Assembly (NCBI RefSeq): GCF_021390395.1
Contig: NZ_JAJUWT010000008.1
Coordinates: 62,001-126,000 of the forward strand
DNA length: 64,000 bases
Origin: Saccharothrix sp. S26
GTDB lineage: Bacteria > Actinomycetota > Actinomycetes > Mycobacteriales > Pseudonocardiaceae
Reading direction: 5' to 3'
The notes beneath the pieces were generated by a model. The model ran no database searches. It was given only the letters and a program-made list of their open reading frames with translations, and had not been told where the DNA came from. Of this stretch, positions 15,813 through 24,581 are shown piece by piece (position 1 is the first letter of the stretch; every line of letters begins with the position of its first letter). Both the position numbers and the translations under genes were made by a program.

Positions 15813-18800
15813 GTGGCGACCGTGGTGGTGACGAGACCTGGACGCAGGCCCGCGCCGGAGATGCCGTCCGGCGAGCTGGTGCTCGAGGCGCCGCCGGAGA
15901 TCCCGCCGCCCGCGGGCCGGGCGTGGGCGCAACTGGTCGTGGTGCTGCCGATGGTGGCGATCATGGCGGCGATGCTGCTGACGTTCGGCGGCAGCACGAC
16001 CGGCGCGCTGCGGTTCGTCGTGTTCGGCCTGTTCGGCGTGGCGATGCTGGCGATGGTGCTGGTGTCGCTGCTGAACAACAGCGGCCCGAGCAAGCGGGAG
16101 ATGGCCCAGGCCCGGCGGTCCTACCTGCGGCAGTTGGCGCAGCACCGGGTGCGGGTCACCCGTGCGGTGCGCCGCCAGCGCGAGGCGCTGGCCCACCTGC
16201 ACCCCGAACCGGACGCGCTGCTGTCGCTGGCGGTGTCGGACCGGCGGTGGGAGCGACGCCGGTCCGACGCGGACTTCGCCGTCGTGCGCGTCGGACTCGG
16301 CCCGCAGGCGCCGGCGCTGGACCTCGTGCCGCCGGACACCGTGCCGCTGGAACGGCTGGAACCGTTGTCCGCCTTGGCGTTGCGCCGGTTCCTGACCACC
16401 TACTCCGCGGTGGCCGACCTGCCGCTGGCGTTGGCGCTGGCGGGGTTCGGCGTGATCCACGTGGGCGGTGACCGGGACCGCGTGGTGGCGTTGGCGCGTG
16501 CGGTGCTCGCGCAGTTGGCGGTGCTGCAAGCGCCCGACGACGTGCGGATCGCCGTCTGCGCGGGTGACGCGGCACGGCCGTCGTGGGAGTGGGTGAAGTG
16601 GCTGCCACACGCGTTGCACCCCGAACGCGCCGACGCCGTGGGACCGGTGCGGCTGGTGACGTCCGGCGTGGTGGCGCTGGAGGCGCTGCTGGACGACGTG
16701 CTCGCCGACCGGCCCCGGTTCGACCCCGACGGCGCGCGCGGCACGGCCGGTCCGCACCTGGTGGTGGTGCTGGACGGCGGCTCGGTCGCGGGCTCGGACC
16801 ACCTGATGACCGGCGGTGGCGTCGAGGGTGTGACGGTGCTGGACCTGTCGTCGCCGCTGCCGCGCGTGCCGGAGCGGGCGGCGCTGGCGTTGGAGGTCGC
16901 CGCCGACGGCGCGCTGAGCGCCCGCACCGCGGACGGCGACGTGGAGCTGGGGCGCGCCGACGTGCTCGACCTGCCGACGGCCGAGGCGCTGGCCCGCGAG
17001 CTGGCGCCGTTGCGGCTGACCGCGGGCAGCGCGGGCGAGCAGCCGCTGGCGGGCGACACGGGCCTGGAGGACCTGCTGGAGCTGGGCGAGGTGTACTCCT
17101 ACGAGCCGGGGGAGAACTGGCAGCAGCGGCCCAACCGGGACCGGCTGCGCATCCCGTTCGGCATCCGCGAGGACGGCACGCCGGTCGAGCTGGACTTCAA
17201 GGAGTCCGCGCAGGACGGCATGGGGCCGCACGGCCTGCTCATCGGCGCGACCGGGTCGGGCAAGAGCGAGCTGCTGCGCACCCTGGTGCTGGGGCTGGCG
17301 CTCACGCACCCGCCCGAGTCGCTGAACTTCGCGCTGATCGACTTCAAGGGCGGCGCGACGTTCGCCACCCTGGACCGGTTGCCGCACACCAGCGCGGTGA
17401 TCACGAACCTGGAGGACGAGCTGCCGCTGGTCGACCGGATGGCCGACGCGGTCAACGGCGAGCTGGTGCGCCGCCAGGAACTGCTGCGCGCGGCCGGGAA
17501 CTTCGCCTCGCTGCGCGACTACGACCGGGCGCGCGCGGCGGGCGCGCCACTGCCCGAGGTGCCGACGCTGCTGGTGGTGTGCGACGAGTTCAGCGAGCTG
17601 CTGTCGGCCAAGCCCGACTTCGTGGACATCTTCGTGCAGATCGGCCGGTTGGGGCGGTCGCTGGGCGTGCACCTGCTGCTGGCCAGCCAGCGGTTGGACG
17701 AGGGGCGGTTGCGCGGGCTGGACACGCACCTGTCGTACCGGATCGGCCTGCGCACGTTCTCCGAGCTGGAGAGCCGGACCGTGCTGGGCGTGGCGGACGC
17801 GTTCAGCCTGCCCCGCGCGCCCGGCCACGGGTACCTGAAGTTCGGCACGGAGCCGATGGTGCGGTTCCGGTCGGCGTACGTGTCCGGGGTGCACCGCAGG
17901 CCGGGGTCGGGTGTCGTGGCCGGCTCGGTGGACCTGCCCGGAATGGCGCTCTACACCACCGATTATGTCGCGCCGAGCGCGCCCCCCGAGGTGGCGCCGG
18001 TGGACGAGGACGCGGTCGGCGAGAGCCTGCTGGACATCCTGGTGGACCGGTTGGCCGGCCGCGGCACGCCCGCGCACCAGGTGTGGCTGCCGCCGTTGGA
18101 CCGCTCGTCCACTTTGGACGAGTTGCTGGGTGCGCTCGTGGTGGACCCCGCGCGGGGGCTGTGTCCCGTCGACCGGCGGCGCAACGGCGGGCTGCGAGCC
18201 GTGGTGGGGTTGGTGGACCGGCCGTTCGAGCAGCGGCGCGACCTGCTGGAGCTGGACCTGTCCGGTGCGGCCGGGCACGTGCTGGTGGTCGGCGGCCCGC
18301 GCAGTGGCCGCAGCACGGCGGTGCGCACGGTGGTGGCGAGCCTGGCGCTCACGCACACCCCGGCGGAGGTGCAGTTCTACTGCCTGGACTTCGGCGGCGG
18401 GCTGCTGGGCGCGCTGCGCGGGCTGCCGCACGTCGGCGGGGTCGCCGGGCGGCAGCAGGCCGGGGCCGTGCGGCGGACCGTGGCCGAGGTGGCCGCGGTG
18501 CTGGAACGGCGGGAGCGCCTGTTCGCCGAGCACGACGTGGACGGCATCGCCGGGTTCCGGGCCATGCGGCGGGAGGGCCGGTTCGCCGACGAGCCGCACG
18601 GCGACGTGTTCCTGGTGGTCGACGGGTGGCAGACGTTGCGCAAGGACTTCGAGGACCTGGAGGACGTGATCTCCGACATCGCGGCCCGCGGGTTGTCGTT
18701 CGGGGTGCACGTGGTGGGCGCGTGCGCGCGGCCGTTCGACCTGCGCCCGGGTATCCGCGACCTGTTCGGCAGCCGGGTGGAGCTGCGCCTGGGCGACCCG

Positions 18801-19760
18801 CTGGACAGCGCGGTGGACCGGCGCAGCGCGGCGGCGGTGCCGGAGGGCGTGCCGGGGCGCGGCATCACGCCGGGCGGGCACCACCTGCTGGTGGCGCTGC
18901 CGCGCATCGACGGCCAGTCCGATGTGGACAGTGCCACGCCCGCGCTGGCCGCGCTCGTGGACGCGGTGGCCCGGGCCTGGACCGGCGCGCCCGCGCCGCG
19001 GGTGCGGTTGCTGCCCGGTCGGGTGGCGGTCGCCGACCTCCCGCCGGCCGACGAGGGGCTGCGGTTCGCGATCGGCCTGGCCGAGCACGACCTCGGGCCG
19101 GCGCACGTGGACTTCGCCGCCGACGCCCACTTCCTGGTGCTGGGCGACGCCGAGTCCGGCAAGACGTCGTTCCTGCGGCTGCTGGCCCGGCGGATCGTGG
19201 CCAACCGCACGCCCGCGCAGGCCAGGCTGCTGGTGGTGGACCACCGGCGCGGCCTGGTCGGCGACGTGCCGGACACCCACCTGCTCGGCTACGGCGCGGA
19301 CACCTCGACCACCGCGCACCTGATGGCGGAGGCGGCGCGGGCGATGGCGTTGCGGCTGCCCGGCCCGGACGTCACCGCCGAGCAGTTGCGCGCGCGCAAC
19401 TGGTGGACCGGGCCCGAGCTGTTCGTGCTGGTCGACGACTACGACCTGGTCGCGACCGGCATGGACAACCCGCTGCTGGCGCTGCTGCCGTACCTGCCGC
19501 AGGGGCGAGACATCGGGCTGCACGTCGTGGTGACGCGGCGGACCGGTGGGGCCGGGCGGGCGCTGTTCGAGGCGTTCGTCGCCAGGCTGCGCGACGTGGG
19601 CTCGCCGGGGTTGATGTTGTCCGGCGACCGCAACGAGGGGCCGTTGCTGGGCGGCCTCAAGCCCGAGCCGCTGCCACCGGGGCGCGGCCGGTTGGTGGAC
19701 CGGCGACGCGCGCCGTCGCTGGTGCAAGTGGCAGATCCGGACCGAGGGAGCGATCAGTGA
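15813..19760 (+). CDS. eccC: type VII secretion ATPase EccC (EccCa-EccCb fusion)
   Basis: The 1,315-residue FtsK/SpoIIIE-type motor of the ESX channel. Two N-terminal membrane helices (about residues 45-65 and 70-92) anchor it. Three ATPase domains follow. D1 has Walker A GATGSGKSELLR near 480 and Walker B LLVVCDEFSELL. D2 has a degenerate P-loop, GGPRSGRSTAV, near 828. D3 has GDAESGKTSFLR near 1110 with ELFVLVDDYDLV. D1 drives translocation, while D2/D3 bind the C-termini of Esx substrates. Start GTG 15813 has AAAGGGGG upstream. Its stop overlaps the next start (GTGA). Confidence 0.96.
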   Translation: MATVVVTRPGRRPAPEMPSGELVLEAPPEIPPPAGRAWAQLVVVLPMVAIMAAMLLTFGGSTTGALRFVVFGLFGVAMLAMVLVSLLNNSGPSKREMAQARRSYLRQLAQHRVRVTRAVRRQREALAHLHPEPDALLSLAVSDRRWERRRSDADFAVVRVGLGPQAPALDLVPPDTVPLERLEPLSALALRRFLTTYSAVADLPLALALAGFGVIHVGGDRDRVVALARAVLAQLAVLQAPDDVRIAVCAGDAARPSWEWVKWLPHALHPERADAVGPVRLVTSGVVALEALLDDVLADRPRFDPDGARGTAGPHLVVVLDGGSVAGSDHLMTGGGVEGVTVLDLSSPLPRVPERAALALEVAADGALSARTADGDVELGRADVLDLPTAEALARELAPLRLTAGSAGEQPLAGDTGLEDLLELGEVYSYEPGENWQQRPNRDRLRIPFGIREDGTPVELDFKESAQDGMGPHGLLIGATGSGKSELLRTLVLGLALTHPPESLNFALIDFKGGATFATLDRLPHTSAVITNLEDELPLVDRMADAVNGELVRRQELLRAAGNFASLRDYDRARAAGAPLPEVPTLLVVCDEFSELLSAKPDFVDIFVQIGRLGRSLGVHLLLASQRLDEGRLRGLDTHLSYRIGLRTFSELESRTVLGVADAFSLPRAPGHGYLKFGTEPMVRFRSAYVSGVHRRPGSGVVAGSVDLPGMALYTTDYVAPSAPPEVAPVDEDAVGESLLDILVDRLAGRGTPAHQVWLPPLDRSSTLDELLGALVVDPARGLCPVDRRRNGGLRAVVGLVDRPFEQRRDLLELDLSGAAGHVLVVGGPRSGRSTAVRTVVASLALTHTPAEVQFYCLDFGGGLLGALRGLPHVGGVAGRQQAGAVRRTVAEVAAVLERRERLFAEHDVDGIAGFRAMRREGRFADEPHGDVFLVVDGWQTLRKDFEDLEDVISDIAARGLSFGVHVVGACARPFDLRPGIRDLFGSRVELRLGDPLDSAVDRRSAAAVPEGVPGRGITPGGHHLLVALPRIDGQSDVDSATPALAALVDAVARAWTGAPAPRVRLLPGRVAVADLPPADEGLRFAIGLAEHDLGPAHVDFAADAHFLVLGDAESGKTSFLRLLARRIVANRTPAQARLLVVDHRRGLVGDVPDTHLLGYGADTSTTAHLMAEAARAMALRLPGPDVTAEQLRARNWWTGPELFVLVDDYDLVATGMDNPLLALLPYLPQGRDIGLHVVVTRRTGGAGRALFEAFVARLRDVGSPGLMLSGDRNEGPLLGGLKPEPLPPGRGRLVDRRRAPSLVQVADPDRGSDQ

Positions 19761-20134
19761 TCAACGGAGTGACCGAGGACATGGCGGCGTTCAAGCCGCG
19801 GCAACTGGACCTGACGGCGGTGGCGCGCGAGGCCGTGCCCGGTCGGTGCGGCGGCGGTGTGCTGGGGTGCCCGCCGTTCCAGGCGGCCGACGAGGCGTCG
19901 ACCGCCGCGCTGACCACCTACCTGACCGCCGCCGACCAGGAGCTGGTCCGGTTGCGGGACATCGCGGTGGCGTGCGCGGACGACTACCTGCGCGGCGACG
20001 GCACCGCAGCGCAGGCGCTGGTGCGGGCGCGTGACGCGGCCCCGACCGGGCCCGCTCCGGTGTTCGCGGAGGCCACGCGCCTGTACCGGAACGTGCGGCG
20101 CGGTCCCGGCGGCGAGCCGGCGGCGCTGGCATGA
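19757..20134 (+). CDS. small type VII secretion-associated protein
   Basis: A 125-residue, mostly helical protein beginning VINGVTEDMAAFKPRQLDL. It has no signal peptide and no membrane helix. Its start codon overlaps the eccC stop (GTGA), and its stop overlaps the start of the following gene (ATGA), so all three are translationally coupled. The size, helix content and position suggest an Esx-like substrate or chaperone of the next, larger substrate. No WXG motif is visible and the family is not recognised. Confidence 0.6.
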   Translation: MINGVTEDMAAFKPRQLDLTAVAREAVPGRCGGGVLGCPPFQAADEASTAALTTYLTAADQELVRLRDIAVACADDYLRGDGTAAQALVRARDAAPTGPAPVFAEATRLYRNVRRGPGGEPAALA

Positions 20135-21411
20135 GCTACGCGGGTGAGACGTGCGCGCAGATGGCCGCGCGGGTGGCGCAGGAGACGGCCCACGTCGCCC
20201 GGCTGGAACGGGCGAGCCGGATGTGGGTCCGGGCGCGGGAGGAACTGGGCCTCTCGGCCGCGGCGCTGGACGCCCAGGTCGGCGACCTGGCGCCCCGGTG
20301 GACCGACGAGGCCGGTGGGATGTTCGGGGCGCGGGCGTCGGCGGCGTCGAAGGGGATGGCCGAGTGGGCGGCGCGCATCGACGCGGCGCGACCGTCGGCG
20401 GCGTTGGACGTGCTGGCCGCCGACATCCCGGTGACGAAGGCGTTCCTCGACCAGTGCGCCGTGGCGGAGCAGCAGTTGCTGGCGTTGGCGGCGACGGGGG
20501 TGGCGGCGGCCGCGGTACTGGCGCAGCTGGTGGCGTTGCGGGCGCAGGCGGCGGCGCGGTTGGAGGCGTTGGACGGGTTGTACGCGGCGGCGGCCGCGGC
20601 GGTGAGCGCGGCGGCGCAGGGTGAGCGGGCGGCGACGACGGGGGCCGGTGGGCCCGGTGGCCCGGGCGGTGGGCCGTCCGGCGGCCCTTCCGGCGCTCCG
20701 GCGGGCGGTCCCGCGGCTGGTCCCGCGGCCGGTGGTCCTGCTCCCGGCGGCGCTCCCGGTGGTGCTCCTGGTGGTGCTGCTCCCGGTGGCGCCGCTGGTG
20801 GTCCGGCGGGTGGTCCGGCGTTGTCCGGTGGCGCGGCGACGCTGCCGACGCTGCCGACGCTGCCGTCCGTGCCGCCGACCCCGGACCTCACCCGGCCGAC
20901 CCCGGCGTTGCCGCACCTGCCCGTGACGCCGCCGGTCACCACACCGGGCGTGACGCCGGCGTGGGCGACGCGCGGGATCGGCGGGCGAGGTGTGGGCGGT
21001 GCGGCGTTGACCGGTCTGCCCGCCGTGCCGGCGGTCGCGAAGGCCGTCAAGCCGGGAACCCTGTCCGCCGCGTCCCTGATCCCGCCGACACCACCCGTGC
21101 TGCCCACGGCGGCAGGTAGTGCCCCGGCGTCGACCACGGGCGGCGGCACCGTGCCGCCGATGATGCCGCCGGCGACCGCGGGGCGGTCCGGCGCGGGCAA
21201 GCCGAAGCCGGGTGACGCCCAACGCGCACCGGCGGGCAAGGGCAGGCGGCGCGCCGGCACGCCGGGCGTGCCCGAGACGTTGCGCGGGCGGCCGACCCCG
21301 GCGGGCACGCTCCCCACCAGGGCGGACGGGCGGCGGACTCCGGAGTCGGAGGCGCTGGACGAGGAACTGTGGCAGACGGAGGGGCCACGCTCCCCACTGA
21401 CCGGCCGCTGA
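20131..21411 (+). CDS. putative type VII secretion substrate, helical N-terminus and Pro/Gly-rich tail
   Basis: A 426-residue protein. Residues 1-170 are helical (QETAHVARLERASRMWVRA; LAPRWTDEAGGMFGARAS), with a Trp-containing turn like WXG/PPE proteins. Residues about 175-235 are almost entirely Gly/Pro/Ala/Ser (GGP and GAP runs). The remainder is Pro/Thr-rich with basic stretches near the end. This build (helical bundle plus low-complexity tail) is typical of large substrates of ESX systems. It is coupled to the upstream small gene by ATGA and followed by a very strong terminator, ending the eccC operon. Confidence 0.65.
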   Translation: MSYAGETCAQMAARVAQETAHVARLERASRMWVRAREELGLSAAALDAQVGDLAPRWTDEAGGMFGARASAASKGMAEWAARIDAARPSAALDVLAADIPVTKAFLDQCAVAEQQLLALAATGVAAAAVLAQLVALRAQAAARLEALDGLYAAAAAAVSAAAQGERAATTGAGGPGGPGGGPSGGPSGAPAGGPAAGPAAGGPAPGGAPGGAPGGAAPGGAAGGPAGGPALSGGAATLPTLPTLPSVPPTPDLTRPTPALPHLPVTPPVTTPGVTPAWATRGIGGRGVGGAALTGLPAVPAVAKAVKPGTLSAASLIPPTPPVLPTAAGSAPASTTGGGTVPPMMPPATAGRSGAGKPKPGDAQRAPAGKGRRRAGTPGVPETLRGRPTPAGTLPTRADGRRTPESEALDEELWQTEGPRSPLTGR

Positions 21412-21420
21412 CCACGACAA

Positions 21421-21463
21421 ACATCGCACCGCCCCTCGCCGAGCGCGAGGGGCGGTGCGGTGT
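21421..21463 (+). terminator. strong terminator of the eccC operon
   Basis: A perfect 15-bp stem (21425-21439 with 21445-21459) and 5-base loop, extendable by a G-T pair and three more pairs, followed by TTTCC. It starts 10 bases after the stop at 21411. Confidence 0.85.
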
Positions 21464-21479
21464 TTCCGACACCTGGCGA

Positions 21480-21785
21480 ACTCCCGGCGGGTGAGCGAGC
21501 CACTGCGGGCCAGGGTGGTTTGGGCCGGGCCGGGCCGGGTTGCGCGGCTGTGGGGCGGGTCGGGTTGGGTTGGGCGCGGTCGGGCCGCTGTGTGTCCGGT
21601 GGGTTGGGCGTGGTCGGGCCGCTGTAGGTCCGGTGGGTTGGCCGGCTGGGCGGATCGGGTCGGGTGGGCCGGGTCGGCGTGGTCGGGTGGCTGTGGGTCG
21701 GGTTGGGTTGGCCGGCTCGGGTTGGTCCCGGCGGGTCGGGTCGGGTGGACCAGGTCGGGGCAGGTTTGGCGTGGGGCGGGTTCGA
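21480..21785 (+). other. gene-free G-rich tract with GGGT/GGTCGGG repeats
   Basis: About 300 bases with no credible gene. The plus strand is strongly G-rich and built of short words such as GGGTTGGGTTGG, GGTCGGGCCGCTGT and GGGTCGGGT. Two near-identical words (GGTCGGGCCGCTGTGTGTCCGG and a shorter relative) occur about 40 bases apart. It lies between the eccC operon terminator and the eccB stop. The tract contains many GGG runs able to form G-quadruplexes. Confidence 0.6.
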
Positions 21786-21791
21786 TGCCCT

Positions 21792-23198
21792 TCAGGGGCG
21801 GCGCAGGGCGGCGGCCGGGTCCAGTGGTGAGCCGTGTGGGACGCGGGAGACCAGGCTCACCGGCAGGCGCACCGGCGTGATGTCCTGGTAGCCCAGCACT
21901 TCCAGCACGTCGCGGGACGCCAGGGCGTGAGCCCGGCCCTGGTCGGTGACCAGGACGACGGTGCCCACCGGGGCGTCCGGGCCCGGCATGACCTCCACCA
22001 CGGCGGCACGGCCCGGTGGCACGATCACCCGGTCCGCCAGCGGTGTCCCGGTTTCCGTGCGCCGAGTGGTGGCGCTCATCAGCGGGTCCGGGGTGGGCAG
22101 GGGCGGGTCGACGACCAGGGTCGGCGGGGAGCCGGCGGCGTCGAACGCGGCGCACAGGGTCGAGCCGTCCGCCGCGGCGAACTCCGGGCGGGCCGTGGGC
22201 GGCTTGCCCGGGCCCGTCCGCACCGGTGGCCCCTGCTTGGACTGCCCGGCCACCAACAACCCCAGCGGGATCCCGACCGGCTGACCGCCGTCGTACGCCT
22301 GCGCGGTGGGTTGGAACGTGCGCTGGATGTCGTACTGGAGCTCGGAGATGGGCCGCAGCGCCTCGGCCTCCGCCAGGTAGTGCTGCACCTCGCCGCCGGA
22401 CGCCTCCACCACGAACAGCTGACCCACCCGCGCGCCCGGCACCGCCCGTGACCCGGCCCCGACACCCGGCAGCGCGATCGGCGCGATCGGCTCACCCGCC
22501 GGCAGCACGTCGACCAGCGCCGACCCGACCCGCGCCCGCGGCTCGGAGCGCAGCGCCAGGCCCACGGCCACCGTGTCGGCCTGCCGGATCCGGTGGCGGA
22601 AACCGCGCCACAGCAGGTACTGGTCACCCGTCTCCGGCACGTCCACCAGCAGCGCGCGGTCCTCCAACGGCCGCCCGCCCGCCAGGTCGCCGACCACGAG
22701 CACCGAGTCGTTCACGGTCGCGCCGGTGACGTCCGGCCGGGGCTGCGAGCACATCGTCCAGCCGCCGGTGATCAGGCGCGCCGGGGCGGGCAGCGAGTCC
22801 GGCGCGTCCTCGATCCCGATCCGCGGCCCGCGCGGCACACCGGCCAACGACTCGCGCGACACCGTCCGCGTCTGCGCGTGCCTGCCCAGCGCCAACAACG
22901 CCGACACGTAGTTGGCCACCGGGTGCAGCCTGCCGTCCAGGTACACGTGCCGCGCGCCGGTCTCCTTCTCCACCACCACGAACTCGCCGCGCCACGCCGT
23001 GCTGCCACCCGGCGACACCATCCCGTACACCCCGAACCCCGCCAGCACGACCACCGCGACGGCGATGCCGCCGAACGCCGCCACCACGGCCCGGCGGAAC
23101 GGCGGCTGCTCCGGGTCGGTCTCGCCGGTGACGAGCGCGGACACCACCCGTTGCAGCAGGAACTGCTGCGCCTGCACCTGATCCCGGTTCGACGCCAC
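21792..23198 (-). CDS. eccB: type VII secretion protein EccB
   Basis: A 468-residue EccB, a core channel component. The short cytosolic N-terminus has the family signature (SNRDQVQAQQFLLQRVVSAL). It is followed by one membrane helix (about residues 40-62, VAAFGGIAVAVVVLAGFGVY) and a large extracytoplasmic repeat domain rich in beta structure. EccB forms the periplasmic part of the ESX pore together with EccC, EccD and EccE. It is 3 bases downstream of eccD on the minus strand, so the two form an operon. The eccB gene is convergent with the eccC operon across the G-rich tract. Confidence 0.94.
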   Translation of the reverse strand: MASNRDQVQAQQFLLQRVVSALVTGETDPEQPPFRRAVVAAFGGIAVAVVVLAGFGVYGMVSPGGSTAWRGEFVVVEKETGARHVYLDGRLHPVANYVSALLALGRHAQTRTVSRESLAGVPRGPRIGIEDAPDSLPAPARLITGGWTMCSQPRPDVTGATVNDSVLVVGDLAGGRPLEDRALLVDVPETGDQYLLWRGFRHRIRQADTVAVGLALRSEPRARVGSALVDVLPAGEPIAPIALPGVGAGSRAVPGARVGQLFVVEASGGEVQHYLAEAEALRPISELQYDIQRTFQPTAQAYDGGQPVGIPLGLLVAGQSKQGPPVRTGPGKPPTARPEFAAADGSTLCAAFDAAGSPPTLVVDPPLPTPDPLMSATTRRTETGTPLADRVIVPPGRAAVVEVMPGPDAPVGTVVLVTDQGRAHALASRDVLEVLGYQDITPVRLPVSLVSRVPHGSPLDPAAALRRP

Positions 23199-23201
23199 GG
23201 C

Positions 23202-24491
23202 TCAGCCCCCCAACCCGCGCAGGTACCCATACAGCCCGAGCACCGCGCACACCACCGGCACCACGGCGACCACCACGACGACCTCCGCCAGCTCCGCGTA
23301 ACGCGACAGCCGCGCGTTCCGCTTCACCCGGGCCAGGCCCACCACGATCACCACCGCGCCGAGCCCGATCACCGCCGGTCCCGCCGGCAGCGCCGCCACC
23401 ACCGCGATCCCGGCTCCCAGCAGCGGTCCGCGTTGCCGCACCGCCGGGTACAGCCGGGCGCGCAGCAACAACCCCACGCCCAGGACGCCCAGCAGCACCC
23501 ACGACCACACGCCGCCCCGCGCCAGCAGCACCGCGCACCCCACGATCGCGACCGCGCAGCCGGCGAGCATCCCGGTCAACAGCCCGTCGGCCCGCACCAC
23601 CGCCTCGCGCACCGCCGCACGGGCCGGACGGGGCGGATCGGCGAGCAGGTCCGCGGGCGTGCGCGGCAACGTCGGCAACGGCACCCGGCCCAGCCGGATC
23701 GCCAGCGGCGCGCACAGCGGCGAGAACACCAGCGCCGCGCCCGCGACCACGGCGGCCGCCTCCACGCCGGTCAGCACGTCCGCCGCCAACCACGCCCCGC
23801 CGGCGCCCAGCAGCGCGGCGGTCGTCGCGGCGGTGAACCACACCGCCCGCTCCGCCACCCCGACCAACGCGAGCACGGCCACCACCAACACCGCCGAGCA
23901 CGCCGTCACCAGGTGCGGCGCGCCGAGACCCGCACCCACGCCGAGGAACAGCACCCCGCCCAACGCGGCGAACGGCAACGCCAACGCCGCCAGCACCGCG
24001 CCCGCCCCCGCGTCGCCGAACGCCCGCGCACACGTCACACCGGCCGCCAGCAGCGCCGCGGCCAGGCCCCAGGCCCACCACGGCGAACCCAGGGCCGCGA
24101 TCGGCACCGCGCCGAGCAGCACCAGCAGCCCGCCCGCGAGCAGGCCCGCCCGCCGGGTGTGCCGCGGACCCCACGTGCGGCCCAGGCCGGACGCGATCAC
24201 GTCCACCAGGTCGTCGTACTCCAGCTCGGGCCACTCGGTGCGCCGGTGCGCCAGGTGCAGCACCTCGCCGTCGCGGATCCGGTGCGCGGCCAGCGTCCGG
24301 CCCAGTTCCAGCGCCGTGCCGTCGGGCCTGCGCAGCAGCCAGCCGTCGTCGGCGGGCGGTTCACCCGCGTGCTTCACCAGTCCGGGCAGCACTTCGGCGA
24401 CCGAAGACTGCTCGGGCAGCGCCAAGTCGATGCGCCGGTGCGGCGCGGCGATCGTCACCCGCACCAGACCTGTGGTGTTCATGCGCGTCAC
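23202..24491 (-). CDS. eccD: type VII secretion integral membrane protein EccD
   Basis: A 429-residue EccD. Residues 1-85 form the cytosolic ubiquitin-like (YukD) domain (LVRVTIAAPHRRIDLALPEQ; ending DGEVLHLAHRRTEWPE). The rest consists of about eleven hydrophobic segments that make the membrane vestibule of the ESX channel. The start is GTG 24491 or ATG 24482, three codons later. The gene heads the eccD-eccB operon and is divergent from the pseudokinase gene, 90 bases away, so a shared control region is likely. Confidence 0.93.
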   Translation of the reverse strand: MTRMNTTGLVRVTIAAPHRRIDLALPEQSSVAEVLPGLVKHAGEPPADDGWLLRRPDGTALELGRTLAAHRIRDGEVLHLAHRRTEWPELEYDDLVDVIASGLGRTWGPRHTRRAGLLAGGLLVLLGAVPIAALGSPWWAWGLAAALLAAGVTCARAFGDAGAGAVLAALALPFAALGGVLFLGVGAGLGAPHLVTACSAVLVVAVLALVGVAERAVWFTAATTAALLGAGGAWLAADVLTGVEAAAVVAGAALVFSPLCAPLAIRLGRVPLPTLPRTPADLLADPPRPARAAVREAVVRADGLLTGMLAGCAVAIVGCAVLLARGGVWSWVLLGVLGVGLLLRARLYPAVRQRGPLLGAGIAVVAALPAGPAVIGLGAVVIVVGLARVKRNARLSRYAELAEVVVVVAVVPVVCAVLGLYGYLRGLGG

Positions 24492-24581
24492 GATGGACCG
24501 GCGGTACCGCGCGTGGCGGACGTGCGGCAGCTACCGGACACGCGGCACGGCCGCTGGACGGCGTGCGGCAGCGTGGGGACA

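Noticed and set aside
15615..19727. 1,370-codon open frame on the minus strand opposite eccC
   Set aside because: High GC content removes stop codons in the opposite frame. The translation is His/Arg/Gln-rich low-complexity sequence without domains, while eccC on the plus strand has three clear ATPase domains.
22593..24581. In-frame 663-codon extension upstream of the pseudokinase
   Set aside because: It is antisense to eccD and eccB, and the sequence is His/Arg/Gln-rich. The kinase fold begins right after ATG 24582.
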